Shown: positions 4,888 to 13,330 of the stretch, one piece after another
How the letters are laid out: each line of letters begins with the position of its first letter
How positions within the stretch are numbered: the stretch's first letter is position 1
Origin: a virus
Length of the DNA: 28,787 bases
Virus record (IMG/VR): IMGVR_UViG_3300032334_000945
Coordinates: 1-28,787 of that record
Direction: 5' to 3' (one strand)
Translations under genes and position numbers: made by a program
The notes under the pieces: generated by a model
What the model saw: only the letters and a program-made list of their open reading frames with translations
Database searches by the model: none
Told to the model about the DNA's origin: nothing

Positions 4888-7343
4888 ACGAATACGAGGA
4901 GGAAGATAAATATGTTTCATTCCATGAGGATGACGATGAATTAGATACTATTCGTATTCCTCTTCCTCGCCTTGAAAAGTGGTATTCCCATCATTTAAAA
5001 CGTGAGGTCACAAGAGAAGAGGCTCTTGCGTATGTTGATGGTTATGGGTTGGATCCAAAAGAACAGAAGTTTACATATCAAGAAACTCCAGAAAAAATAC
5101 GACTCATCTATGAAGTTGTGTTTAACAAGAAGCACGCAACTAATAAATCCAAGTACAAAGAGGTAGGTGACGTAAGACTTGAGGATATTTACGAAGAGAT
5201 TGAGTCAAACCAGAAGTATTATGCAATGGAGATTGAGTGGATCAAGCTCCAGATTAAACGTAGATATGTTGGTTATTGGTGTTTCATTAAGGGGAAACCA
5301 ACCTATATTAACGGAGCCAATTATTTCTTTTTGAACTTCTGGACAGTAAAGAACTTTGGAAAGAACAACAACCGCCCTGACTACCGGGATTACCAACGCA
5401 AGATGTTCCATTTGTTCATGTATGCTTACACTACAGAAGATGCATTTTATAAGCACAAGATTTTATACAGGGAGGATGGTGTAGTAAAAACAAGGTATTC
5501 AAACCAAGATGTAAAGAATGTTGTTGAGGATATGAACGAACAGGGGTTTGAGTATTATGTTGAACCAAACGTAAATGTTACTGTGGGAAAGGGCAAAAGA
5601 ACGGTTCACGGAATCAACTTTGTATCTGGGCGTCGTATTGCCAAAACAGCAATTGCTTGTTGCTTTTGCACTTGGGGAACACTCAATATGCCGGATCAAA
5701 CCTTTATCATCCAAGCGATGAATGAAGATCAGGCAGTAAACAAGATATTTATAAAACAAATTCAAACACCTGTAAGCAAACTCCCTTTCTTCTTTCGTCC
5801 GTACTATCGTGGTAGGATAGAAGCGAAGGAGGGTTTGCGTTTTCAGTATGAAGGAGCAATCGCATCAGCAGCAAGGGCCGGAATTGTCCCCGAACAAATG
5901 GAATGCTTCATTACGCCACTCCCGTCGACGGAAAAAGCGGCGGATGGAGAAGCGGAAATCGCATTTGTTTACCGTGACGAGCCAGCGAAAAAAACGGACG
6001 CGAAGGCGGCGGACCAAAATATCCCGACGTGGTGGTACAACACGATGAAGCCAGCGATTGAGCGCGGGGAAAACATCCGAGGTTTCTGCATCATGCCGTC
6101 TACCGTGGGTGACATGGATACGGGAGGTGGAGCGCAATTCTTTGATATTGCCAACGACTCACACTTCTCTGACCGCAACGAGAACGGAACAACTCCATCG
6201 GGACTCATCAATTTCTTCCTGCCCGGTTACTACGCGGTAGAGGGATACATTGACGAGTACGGCGCAAGTATTATCGATGATCCTAAGGAGCCAGTTATGT
6301 CCAACGAGGGCAAATGGATTACCAAGGGAGCCAAGTCATACCTACTAAACCAGGCCGATTACTTTGAGCGCAAGCGTGAGTGGCAGAAACTTATTAAGTT
6401 ACAGCAGAACTTCCCTATGAGTTGGAAGCAGGCTTTTGCTGTGATTCCAAAAGATATGGGTATGCCCATCGAGAAGATGCGTGATCGTATATCTGAACTT
6501 AAATTTTCCAGAACTCCTATTACCACAAAAATTAATTTTAAGTGGGCAGGAGATAAGTTTGGAGGAGATGTATATGTAGAGAATGATCCGAAGGGTAGTT
6601 GGACTATGAGCTATTTGCCTCCACAAGAAATGAGAAACAGAAAAACAGTTGTTACTCCAGAAGAAGGCTATATTCCTCCAAAGGAAAGGGGTCCTATATA
6701 TGCTCCAGATCCATCAGTGATGAACAAGTTCTTTTTATGCTGTGACCCGGTAAAGTTTCACAAAAGAAATACTGTGGGTAAAAAGAAGTCGAATGCCGCT
6801 GCTGCGGTATTTTATAAACGGGATAGCCAAGTTGATCCAGATACCAAGCCACGTAATGAGTGGTCAAGTAATGATTGGATTTTGATTTACAATAGACAAA
6901 CTGAAGATAAGGCTGAATATCACGAAGAATGGTTGAAAGCAGCTATATTCCTTGGGGCTTATGTCTATCCAGAGTGGCCCGATGGAGAAGCCCTTGTCGA
7001 ATATTTTAGGGACAACGGCTTTGATGGGTACCTACTCAAAGATTTGGGATCTGATGGAAAGCAGGAGGGAAGACCCGGAGTTTGGGCAGGTGAAGCTGAA
7101 AAAAACGAAATGGCTGGAGATATTATGACTTTCTTCAACAACAATGTTAAGTATGTGAAAATGTGGGAGATAATTGAAGAATGGAGTCAGATGAGAGGGA
7201 TAGACGACCTTACAAACCATGACTTGTGCGCGGCTACAGGTTGGTGTATGAGAGCCATAAAAAGCAGAATGCCAGATCTTTACAAGGAGGTTTATCAGCC
7301 AATAGAAATTACGGGTGGATTTGCAACCTTCGATGTAGACTAA
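4881..7343 (+). CDS. terL: Large terminase subunit
   Basis: 820 aa, the ATP-driven DNA packaging motor and headful or site nuclease. An N-terminal region of about 240 aa precedes the ATPase. The P-loop is SGRRIAKTA (249-257), with Ala254 where most terminases have Gly before the Lys-Thr. Walker B is FVYRDE (362-367; Asp366, Glu367). The C-terminal RuvC/RNase H-like nuclease has FFLCCDP (Asp622) on its first strand, an acidic mid-segment (YPEWPDGEALVEYF) and NHDLCAATGW (Asp781) as the last catalytic motif. It is longer than most TerL proteins (usually 450-650 aa) but in the range of crAss-like ones. The start lies in a tandem duplication with no Shine-Dalgarno. Codons from about 5885 to 6260 are CpG-rich, unlike the flanks. 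Portal follows after 63 nt. Confidence 0.92.
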   Translation: MKYEYEEEDKYVSFHEDDDELDTIRIPLPRLEKWYSHHLKREVTREEALAYVDGYGLDPKEQKFTYQETPEKIRLIYEVVFNKKHATNKSKYKEVGDVRLEDIYEEIESNQKYYAMEIEWIKLQIKRRYVGYWCFIKGKPTYINGANYFFLNFWTVKNFGKNNNRPDYRDYQRKMFHLFMYAYTTEDAFYKHKILYREDGVVKTRYSNQDVKNVVEDMNEQGFEYYVEPNVNVTVGKGKRTVHGINFVSGRRIAKTAIACCFCTWGTLNMPDQTFIIQAMNEDQAVNKIFIKQIQTPVSKLPFFFRPYYRGRIEAKEGLRFQYEGAIASAARAGIVPEQMECFITPLPSTEKAADGEAEIAFVYRDEPAKKTDAKAADQNIPTWWYNTMKPAIERGENIRGFCIMPSTVGDMDTGGGAQFFDIANDSHFSDRNENGTTPSGLINFFLPGYYAVEGYIDEYGASIIDDPKEPVMSNEGKWITKGAKSYLLNQADYFERKREWQKLIKLQQNFPMSWKQAFAVIPKDMGMPIEKMRDRISELKFSRTPITTKINFKWAGDKFGGDVYVENDPKGSWTMSYLPPQEMRNRKTVVTPEEGYIPPKERGPIYAPDPSVMNKFFLCCDPVKFHKRNTVGKKKSNAAAAVFYKRDSQVDPDTKPRNEWSSNDWILIYNRQTEDKAEYHEEWLKAAIFLGAYVYPEWPDGEALVEYFRDNGFDGYLLKDLGSDGKQEGRPGVWAGEAEKNEMAGDIMTFFNNNVKYVKMWEIIEEWSQMRGIDDLTNHDLCAATGWCMRAIKSRMPDLYKEVYQPIEITGGFATFDVD

Positions 7344-7373
7344 TTGTTTTCAGCTATTTAATAAAAAATTTAC

Positions 7374-7400
7374 TACATTTGTCGTGGTTAACTAAATTTG
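7374..7400 (+). promoter_or_regulatory. Possible promoter elements before portal
   Basis: Two TAnnTTTG matches, TACATTTG (7374-7381) and TAAATTTG (7393-7400), lie in the 63-nt gap before portal. The second ends 6 nt before the ATG at 7407, close to the leaderless geometry seen elsewhere. Neither has a TTG at the right distance, and the motif is common in AT-rich DNA, so support is weak. Confidence 0.3.
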
Positions 7401-7406
7401 TACGAT

Positions 7407-9803
7407 ATGCTACTGCCTCAAATGGCTGGAGGGGTGTTGTTTCCCAATGACAACATTCCAGAAAGCGATAAATTAAAACCAGACTTTGGACTCCGATGTG
7501 CAAGAGCGTTATATTCTCGTTTTTGTGCAGGAGGCACTTATTTTTCTTTTAGCCAACTTCCTGAAATGCAGGAGGTAAGAAATTATGGTGGTGGAGTTCA
7601 GTCTCCTGAAAAATATAAAAATTGGTTTACCAACGGATCTCCAACGGGATCTAAGTCTTCGCCAAATAGCGAGGCCGCCGGTATAACTAGGGGAATGACT
7701 AGGGGCCAAAGAAAGGCCATGACTAACATTAGTTATGATATCTTCTCTCCAATGAGAAAGCTGTCGAATGTTCTTCTATCAATTCTTTCAGATAACGATT
7801 ATAAACTTGATTGTGTTTCTCTTGATAAAAACATCATCAATAAAAAGAAGCGTAAAAAATATGATTTGTACGCTAAGGCAAATTATACAAACCCTTTAGC
7901 AAAAGAGTTAGGTCTTCCAGAGTTTAAGTTGCCTTTTGTGCCTAAGGACGAGACAATGCTTGAGATGGCAGATCGTTTTGGTTTTTTTAAAACTAAATAT
8001 GAGGTAGCTCTTGAGAAATTGGCGGAGTCTGGATTTCGTGCATCTGACTGGTCATCTCAACGTATGAATTTTAACCGAGATGCTATTGATTTTCATTTTA
8101 GGGCTGCTAAACTTTACAATGATCCAATAACTGGTCAAGTAAAATTTAACTATGTAGATCCAGCCAGAATGATTATGCTTTGGAATGAAGATAATCAAGA
8201 AGAACCAACAGCTATAGGCCACATCGAAGTTGAGACAATTCAATCCATATACAGCAAGTTAATTGATGCTGGGTTTTCTGAAGCTCAAATTCAGTCTATG
8301 GCTAAGTCATACGTTCCGTATCAGACTACATTGTCTTCAATTCCGCAATGGGCATTTGAGCGTAAGGACGCTACCACAAACCGTTGGGTTTGGATGGACT
8401 TTAAAGTTTATGTGTTGAAGTTTGAGTATTTATCTACAGACTACAAGCAATATGTAGAACGAACAAACAAACAGGGTTATGCAAGTTATTTGCGTAACAA
8501 CAAGCCTGTAGAAGAAAAAAAGAAGAACCCAAGCGATACTTATGATGAAGTAAGTTGCAATTATTGGTACGAGGGTTCATACATAATTTCAGGAACAGGT
8601 CAAGACCGCATTTACGAATGGAAGAAGAAGCCCAATCAAATGCAGAAGGGCCTTTCTCCAATGAGTTCATATGTAATCCACCGAATTAATGGTCAATCAC
8701 CAACACGAAGCGTTCGTGGTTTGCTGGATGATTTAATGTTTGCTGTATTGAAATTACGTGCAGCTGTTTGGGCTGCTGCGCCAAAAGGATATAGAATTGA
8801 TGTGGGCGAAGCCGCAAACATTAAGATTGGAGGTGTAGAGTACGACCTGTTCGACCTCATGCATATCCACCGTCAAAACGGTATTCAGATTGTCGCTACT
8901 AAGTTTAACGCGGCAACAGGTAAGTATGTGTCTCAGCCATTGACAGAAATGGATAACGGTCTTGGTCCACAAGGCCAAGAATGGCTTGCTCAAATAGCCA
9001 ATATCCAAATGATGATTAAAGATCTCATGGGTATTCCGGACGCAATGGCCGCAAGCCCTGATCAGTCAGCGGAGCGTTTGGTTGGAGTGATGGAAGCCGA
9101 CTATGTTGCTGGTAACCATGCTAACTGGCCTCTTCGCGAATCTGAGCGTCAATTCAAGCAAAAAATTGGTGAAAGAATTATTCACCAGGCTCGAATAGAT
9201 ATTGAATACGATCCTAAGATTCGTGAGTTTTATGAGAGCGTTATTGGCGAAAATATGATTAACGCACTTGATGAACTTGAAGGGTTATCGTTAGATCAAC
9301 TAGCGATATCTTGTAAGGTTCTTCCAAACGAGAAAGAGAAGAGCGCTATTCTTCAACGCGCTATGCAAATGTCTCAGATGCCAACAAAGGATGGCGCCGT
9401 ATTGTTAAGCCCTTCAAGCGTGGAACGTGTAGCCCAACTTTTGAAGAACGGAGATGTGGATGAAGCGCTTTGGTTTATGGCGACTGAAGAAACAGAGGCT
9501 CGTCAGCGAGAGGAACAACACGCACAAATGATGTTGCAGCAGACAATTCAAGGTCAGCAACAATCTGCAATTATGACTGAAGAAGCCAAGCGTCAAACTG
9601 CAATGCAACTTGCTCAGATCGAAATTATGAAACAGCGTGAGATGGCCAACATGGAACTTATGAAAGAACAGGAGATGGCCAAGATTAAAGCTGATTCGAA
9701 CTATCAAGTTCAGCTATTGAAAGGAAAACAAGTATTGGAACAAATACAGCTTGAGGCAACCCTCGAAGCTCAAATGGGAAATGAAATAACAGGTAGAGTA
9801 TAA
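7407..9803 (+). CDS. Portal protein
   Basis: 798 aa from the ATG at 7407; a TTG at 7398 is in frame but less likely, and Met6 of this frame (7422) is another option. Portal proteins form the dodecameric DNA gate at one capsid vertex and dock the terminase. Supporting signs are size, position directly after terL, and a portal-like core: a repeated crown/wing-type alpha-beta region (KFNYVDPARMIMLWN, about 250-264), a stem-type MIKDLMGIPDAMAASPDQSA segment (about 535-555) and an AERLVGVMEA helix. The C-terminal 110 residues are Gln/Met-rich and predicted to be a long coiled coil (EETEARQREEQHAQMMLQQ onwards), fitting the extended helical barrel of some podovirus portals. The identification rests on context and pattern, not on a catalytic motif. 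Confidence 0.82.
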   Translation: MLLPQMAGGVLFPNDNIPESDKLKPDFGLRCARALYSRFCAGGTYFSFSQLPEMQEVRNYGGGVQSPEKYKNWFTNGSPTGSKSSPNSEAAGITRGMTRGQRKAMTNISYDIFSPMRKLSNVLLSILSDNDYKLDCVSLDKNIINKKKRKKYDLYAKANYTNPLAKELGLPEFKLPFVPKDETMLEMADRFGFFKTKYEVALEKLAESGFRASDWSSQRMNFNRDAIDFHFRAAKLYNDPITGQVKFNYVDPARMIMLWNEDNQEEPTAIGHIEVETIQSIYSKLIDAGFSEAQIQSMAKSYVPYQTTLSSIPQWAFERKDATTNRWVWMDFKVYVLKFEYLSTDYKQYVERTNKQGYASYLRNNKPVEEKKKNPSDTYDEVSCNYWYEGSYIISGTGQDRIYEWKKKPNQMQKGLSPMSSYVIHRINGQSPTRSVRGLLDDLMFAVLKLRAAVWAAAPKGYRIDVGEAANIKIGGVEYDLFDLMHIHRQNGIQIVATKFNAATGKYVSQPLTEMDNGLGPQGQEWLAQIANIQMMIKDLMGIPDAMAASPDQSAERLVGVMEADYVAGNHANWPLRESERQFKQKIGERIIHQARIDIEYDPKIREFYESVIGENMINALDELEGLSLDQLAISCKVLPNEKEKSAILQRAMQMSQMPTKDGAVLLSPSSVERVAQLLKNGDVDEALWFMATEETEARQREEQHAQMMLQQTIQGQQQSAIMTEEAKRQTAMQLAQIEIMKQREMANMELMKEQEMAKIKADSNYQVQLLKGKQVLEQIQLEATLEAQMGNEITGRV

Positions 9804-9808
9804 AACAT

Positions 9809-10882
9809 ATGGAAAACAACGAATTGAACAATCAAGAGGAATTGGTTAACGAGCAGGTAACCGATCAAGTAAATGAACAGTCAACTGAGCAAGTAGATGC
9901 GGCAGATATTCCGTGGTTTGCTGCTTATGGCTATGAAAATGAAGACTCGTTTAAGAGCGAATTTGAACAACTCCGTTCATATAAAAGTCTTGCAGACGAG
10001 TTAACTCATAAGCAAAGGGAGATAGAAGAGGGTTTTGCTTTGTTGCAAGATGCTGATGATCCATTTGGCGGAATTGAGGAAGCTAAGACAATTGTTGCGT
10101 TTGGTAAAAAAGGCATTAATTCATCTATAGCCAACCAAATTGTTTCTTCTAATCCGGAAAGTTTGATGGAGGACCCACTCAAGGCACTTGTGCTTGCTGA
10201 GGCGGTAAAGAATCCAGATAAATTCAAGCGACTTGGCCAATCAACTATTGAGGAAGCCATTCGTGAAAAATATAACTTAGGTGAAGGCGAATATTACGCT
10301 ACAGCTCTTTTAAAGTCTGATGCAATCGATGCAATTGAAATGATTGAAAAGACTAAAAAAGATGTTGAAATAGTAAAAAATCCTTTTACCTTTGCAAAAG
10401 AGCTGAAGAGCCAAAATCAAAAACAGATTGCGGAAAGACAGAATATAGCACTTACCGAGGCAGAGTCTTACGGTAAACAGCTAAAGGAGGTCCCCTACAA
10501 ATTCGGCGATACGGAAGTTTCGTTACAAGTTTCAAACGAAGAGGTCGAATCGATTTTGAAGTCGCAATATGCTGGCTATTTAGGCCAAGCCTTTGATACT
10601 ACCACAAAGGAAGGTAAACAAGCGGTACGTGAATGGCTAAAGAACCAAATCCTCATTCATAAGGTTCAGTCTGGGGATCTCGGAGTTCAAATAGCTAAGT
10701 CACTTACGGCTCAAACCGAAAAAAAGGTGGTAAAAGAAGTCTACAACGGTCAGCCTAAAACGGTAAATCGTGTAGGCAAAAATGATGCTGATGGAGGTAA
10801 GTTAAGTTTCGCACAAAGAGACTTGCTTGAGAGAAATCAACCAGTGCCATCGCAACAGTTAAAAAATATTGGTAACGATTAA
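9809..10882 (+). CDS. Scaffold-like protein
   Basis: 357 aa. Acidic, Gln/Asn/Glu-rich N-terminus with repeated NEQ elements (NEQVTDQVNEQSTEQ), a helical charged middle (about 40-230), and a basic C-terminus (KKVVKEV ... KNIGND). Internal scaffolding proteins are typically helical, low in aromatics and have a basic C-terminal capsid-binding tail. Placement between portal and major capsid protein is the standard position. No protease motif (Ser-His-Asp) was seen, so it looks like a scaffold without a fused protease. Separated from portal by 5 nt. Confidence 0.7.
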   Translation: MENNELNNQEELVNEQVTDQVNEQSTEQVDAADIPWFAAYGYENEDSFKSEFEQLRSYKSLADELTHKQREIEEGFALLQDADDPFGGIEEAKTIVAFGKKGINSSIANQIVSSNPESLMEDPLKALVLAEAVKNPDKFKRLGQSTIEEAIREKYNLGEGEYYATALLKSDAIDAIEMIEKTKKDVEIVKNPFTFAKELKSQNQKQIAERQNIALTEAESYGKQLKEVPYKFGDTEVSLQVSNEEVESILKSQYAGYLGQAFDTTTKEGKQAVREWLKNQILIHKVQSGDLGVQIAKSLTAQTEKKVVKEVYNGQPKTVNRVGKNDADGGKLSFAQRDLLERNQPVPSQQLKNIGND

Positions 10883-10896
10883 AAAATCTTAAAAAA

Positions 10897-12336
10897 ATGG
10901 CAAATTTAATTAATCAGGCGATTCCTGGTGGTATTACATACGGTACCATCAAGAATAACTGGGACGCATTGAAGGCTGACTTCGATGCGGTAGCATACCT
11001 GCCCTTCGGTGACGAGTACTGGGATGCTATGAACCAAATCATTAATGGTATTGGTAACCGTGAAATTGCAACTCAACAAGTTGTTAACTGGTTTGAAATG
11101 AACCGCATGGAGGTTCCTTTCACTTGTGAAAACGGTCCTGTTTCTCCATCAAGTGGTAGTTACAGTGTAAACCTTCCATCTACAGAAGTTGACCAAACTA
11201 CAGGTTACTCATTCCCTATTGTGAATGAAATCTATCGTGCGGCTACAACTGGCGCTCTGTTTCAAGTAATTTCTAAAACAGCAGCTACTACTTCTCCTTT
11301 CTTGACCACATTAGTATTGCGTCCACTTTTGACAACTACTACTGCTGCAATTCCTGACAACGAGAAATTCTTCTTCGTAGGTGTATCTGTTCCTGAAAAC
11401 TCTGGCGCACAAGATCCAAAGTTTGTATTTGACACCAAATACAGCTCAAATCTTCAGACTTTCCGTACAGACTCTCTCGCATCTTCAGAAGCTCTTTACA
11501 ACAAGTTGTGGTACGATCAACTTGAGAATGGCGTTCAAACTCCATACTCTAACTCACGCGACATTATCTATATGCAACGTGAACACCAAGTTGGTATCGT
11601 AAACACTTTCTTGGCTGGTCAACAATTCGACAACACTGGATTGACAGCGTTCCAAACCACACAAGGTTTGATTCCTGCAATTCTCGGTCCTTCTGGTACA
11701 GGCGGATCTGGTCCTGGCACTGGAAACGGTGGTGTGGTTGTAGACGTTGCTGGTGCTTTTGAAATTGCAGATATGTATACTTTGGAGCAAGGTCTTGCCA
11801 AGCAAGATGGTTCTGTGAAGAATTACATGGTGTGGACTTCAGGTGTTAGCCAGTCTATTCTGGAGCAAGGTTTGCTTGAGTACAATAAGAATGCTAACAT
11901 TAGCATCAACAAAGTACAGATGGAAAAAACCTTCTGGGGTGAGGGCGCTTACGCTGATTTGATGTCTTCAACTTACTCATTCAACAATGTAGTGTTCAAT
12001 AACAAGAACTTTGCATTTGTTCGTATGGGTATTTTTGATAATCCTCAAACTTTCAACGTAACATCAACCGCAGGTACTAATCCTTGGCCTGGTTACGCAG
12101 TATTCCTGCCAATGACCTCTCAGGGTGTTGATGATGGTTTGGGTAACATGGGTAAATATATCCGTCTTGCTCACAAGCCAGAAGCATTCATGAATATGTG
12201 GCAAACAGGTGGCCGTGCGATGTCTAACAAGACAGACAAGTGGCAGTTGGGTGTTCACATTGTTTCTGAAATCGCGTTCAAATTCATCAACCGTAACAAG
12301 TACGGTATGTTCAAGGGGGTTACAGCTCTTGCATAA
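10897..12336 (+). CDS. Major capsid protein
   Basis: 479 aa, following the scaffold-like gene and followed by a strong hairpin. Composition fits an HK97-fold shell protein: an N-terminal helix segment (YGTIKNNWDALKADFDAVA), beta-rich hydrophobic stretches, an aromatic EMNRMEVPF motif (about 68-76) and a C-terminal FKFINRNKYGMFKGVTAL tail. A Gly-rich loop (about 267-283, GPSGTGGSGPGTGNGG) may be a surface-exposed insertion. Codon use is more uniform than in neighbours and favours codons such as GGT, AAC and TTC, as expected of a highly expressed gene. The ATG is preceded by an A-rich stretch, in line with Bacteroidota initiation without Shine-Dalgarno pairing. No fold motif is diagnostic, so the call relies on order, size and codon use. 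Confidence 0.82.
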   Translation: MANLINQAIPGGITYGTIKNNWDALKADFDAVAYLPFGDEYWDAMNQIINGIGNREIATQQVVNWFEMNRMEVPFTCENGPVSPSSGSYSVNLPSTEVDQTTGYSFPIVNEIYRAATTGALFQVISKTAATTSPFLTTLVLRPLLTTTTAAIPDNEKFFFVGVSVPENSGAQDPKFVFDTKYSSNLQTFRTDSLASSEALYNKLWYDQLENGVQTPYSNSRDIIYMQREHQVGIVNTFLAGQQFDNTGLTAFQTTQGLIPAILGPSGTGGSGPGTGNGGVVVDVAGAFEIADMYTLEQGLAKQDGSVKNYMVWTSGVSQSILEQGLLEYNKNANISINKVQMEKTFWGEGAYADLMSSTYSFNNVVFNNKNFAFVRMGIFDNPQTFNVTSTAGTNPWPGYAVFLPMTSQGVDDGLGNMGKYIRLAHKPEAFMNMWQTGGRAMSNKTDKWQLGVHIVSEIAFKFINRNKYGMFKGVTALA

Positions 12337-12353
12337 TCTTAATTAGTAAATCA

Positions 12354-12385
12354 GAAAACGGGGGGTCAAAAGCCCCCTTGTTTTC
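12354..12385 (+). terminator. Hairpin terminator after the major capsid gene
   Basis: GAAAAC (12354-12359) pairs with GTTTTC (12380-12385), and GGGGG (12361-12365) pairs with CCCCC (12373-12377) around the loop TCAAAAG, with a small bulge. It lies 18 nt after the capsid stop codon and 17 nt before the next ATG. The U-tract is broken (TTGTTTT), so termination may be partial. It could also protect the 3' end of the capsid mRNA. Confidence 0.7.
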
Positions 12386-12402
12386 ACAAAACCAAATACG
12401 TT

Positions 12403-13326
12403 ATGCTTTTCGATATAAGTACAGGTGCGTCCATACCTGTTCCAACCTGGGCAGTGGAAATTCTAGAAGAAGATTTCCCGGATTTTTTTAATGGTAAGCC
12501 GGTTAAGATATCGGTACTACCTCACAAAATGGCTCGCAATTACAAAGTGGGTTCAAATGACAAATCAATGACTCCGCGTCTTGTAATTGAGCCTCCAATC
12601 GGCACTGTTAGAAAGGCTCGCGGTTATGTGCTTGACCCGGAGACCGGTCAACAGGTTATGTTGCAATATTCAACGTCTTACCCTAGAAACACTAGTAGCG
12701 GGATTTCGTTCCCCTTTCCGGGTGGATATGTAACACTTGAGCATGGAATGACAATACAACCAAGTCAACTTGATTTGTTGTTTTACGTTCATTTCTTGTG
12801 TCCAAGCGTAGAAGGTAATATGTGCGAATATGCAGATCATAGTCCATTCTACAAATACGACAGACCAGATGTTGATGCTAAGACTAAGATAGAAAAAGTT
12901 AAGAAGGAGAGAAACCTTGAGAACTTGATTTATTTTGACACGCCTTATGATTCTATTCTAAAGGCAATCAATGGATTAGGCTTGAAAACAAAGGAAACTG
13001 AAGAGGAAAACCGCGTTATGCTGCACGACGCTATGAGTCGTGGAACTGAAACATTTAGAAACAACGCGTTTGAAATTCTGAATTCAACACAAAAGAAACA
13101 AGAAGTAAAAAGTGAAGAAACTATCCACGAGTTAGTTAATCGACTTTCTTCTGAAGGTTTTATTAAAAATGAAGACGGAATTTGGTATCTTCGCGACCGT
13201 AGAGGTGATGGAACAAAATGGCTAAAGAATCCATTCTTTGAATCAACCGGAGAAAAGGATGCGTTTGCCTTGATTGATCACCTCAAGGTAAATGAAGAAT
13301 TATTAGGTAAATTAAGAAAACTATAA
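12403..13326 (+). CDS. Unknown structural-region protein
   Basis: 307 aa. The N-terminal half is beta-rich (VKISVLPHKMA, then YVLDPETGQQVMLQY and PGGYVTLEHGMTIQPSQLDL). The C-terminal half is helical and charged, with a coiled-coil-like segment (AKTKIEKVKKERNLENL) and a closing FIKNEDGIWYLRDRRGDGTKWL unit that looks like a compact terminal domain. No family was recognised. Its location directly after the capsid gene, behind the hairpin, is usual for a head decoration, head completion or connector protein. It is separated from the next gene by 4 nt. Confidence 0.65.
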   Translation: MLFDISTGASIPVPTWAVEILEEDFPDFFNGKPVKISVLPHKMARNYKVGSNDKSMTPRLVIEPPIGTVRKARGYVLDPETGQQVMLQYSTSYPRNTSSGISFPFPGGYVTLEHGMTIQPSQLDLLFYVHFLCPSVEGNMCEYADHSPFYKYDRPDVDAKTKIEKVKKERNLENLIYFDTPYDSILKAINGLGLKTKETEEENRVMLHDAMSRGTETFRNNAFEILNSTQKKQEVKSEETIHELVNRLSSEGFIKNEDGIWYLRDRRGDGTKWLKNPFFESTGEKDAFALIDHLKVNEELLGKLRKL

Positions 13327-13330
13327 AAAG

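Noticed and set aside
5848-6211. Arg-rich frames on both strands within terL
   Set aside because: They are by-products of the CpG-rich patch; the terL frame with its Walker B motif is the real coding sequence.
4881-7343. Possible intron or intein in the unusually long TerL
   Set aside because: The ATPase and nuclease motifs are in one continuous frame, and no intein splicing motifs (N-terminal Cys/Ser block, C-terminal HN) were seen; the extra length is N-terminal.
10006-10260. Minus-strand frames within the scaffold, portal, capsid and tail genes
   Set aside because: All are antisense to long, coupled plus-strand genes and lack promoters, motifs or plausible composition.
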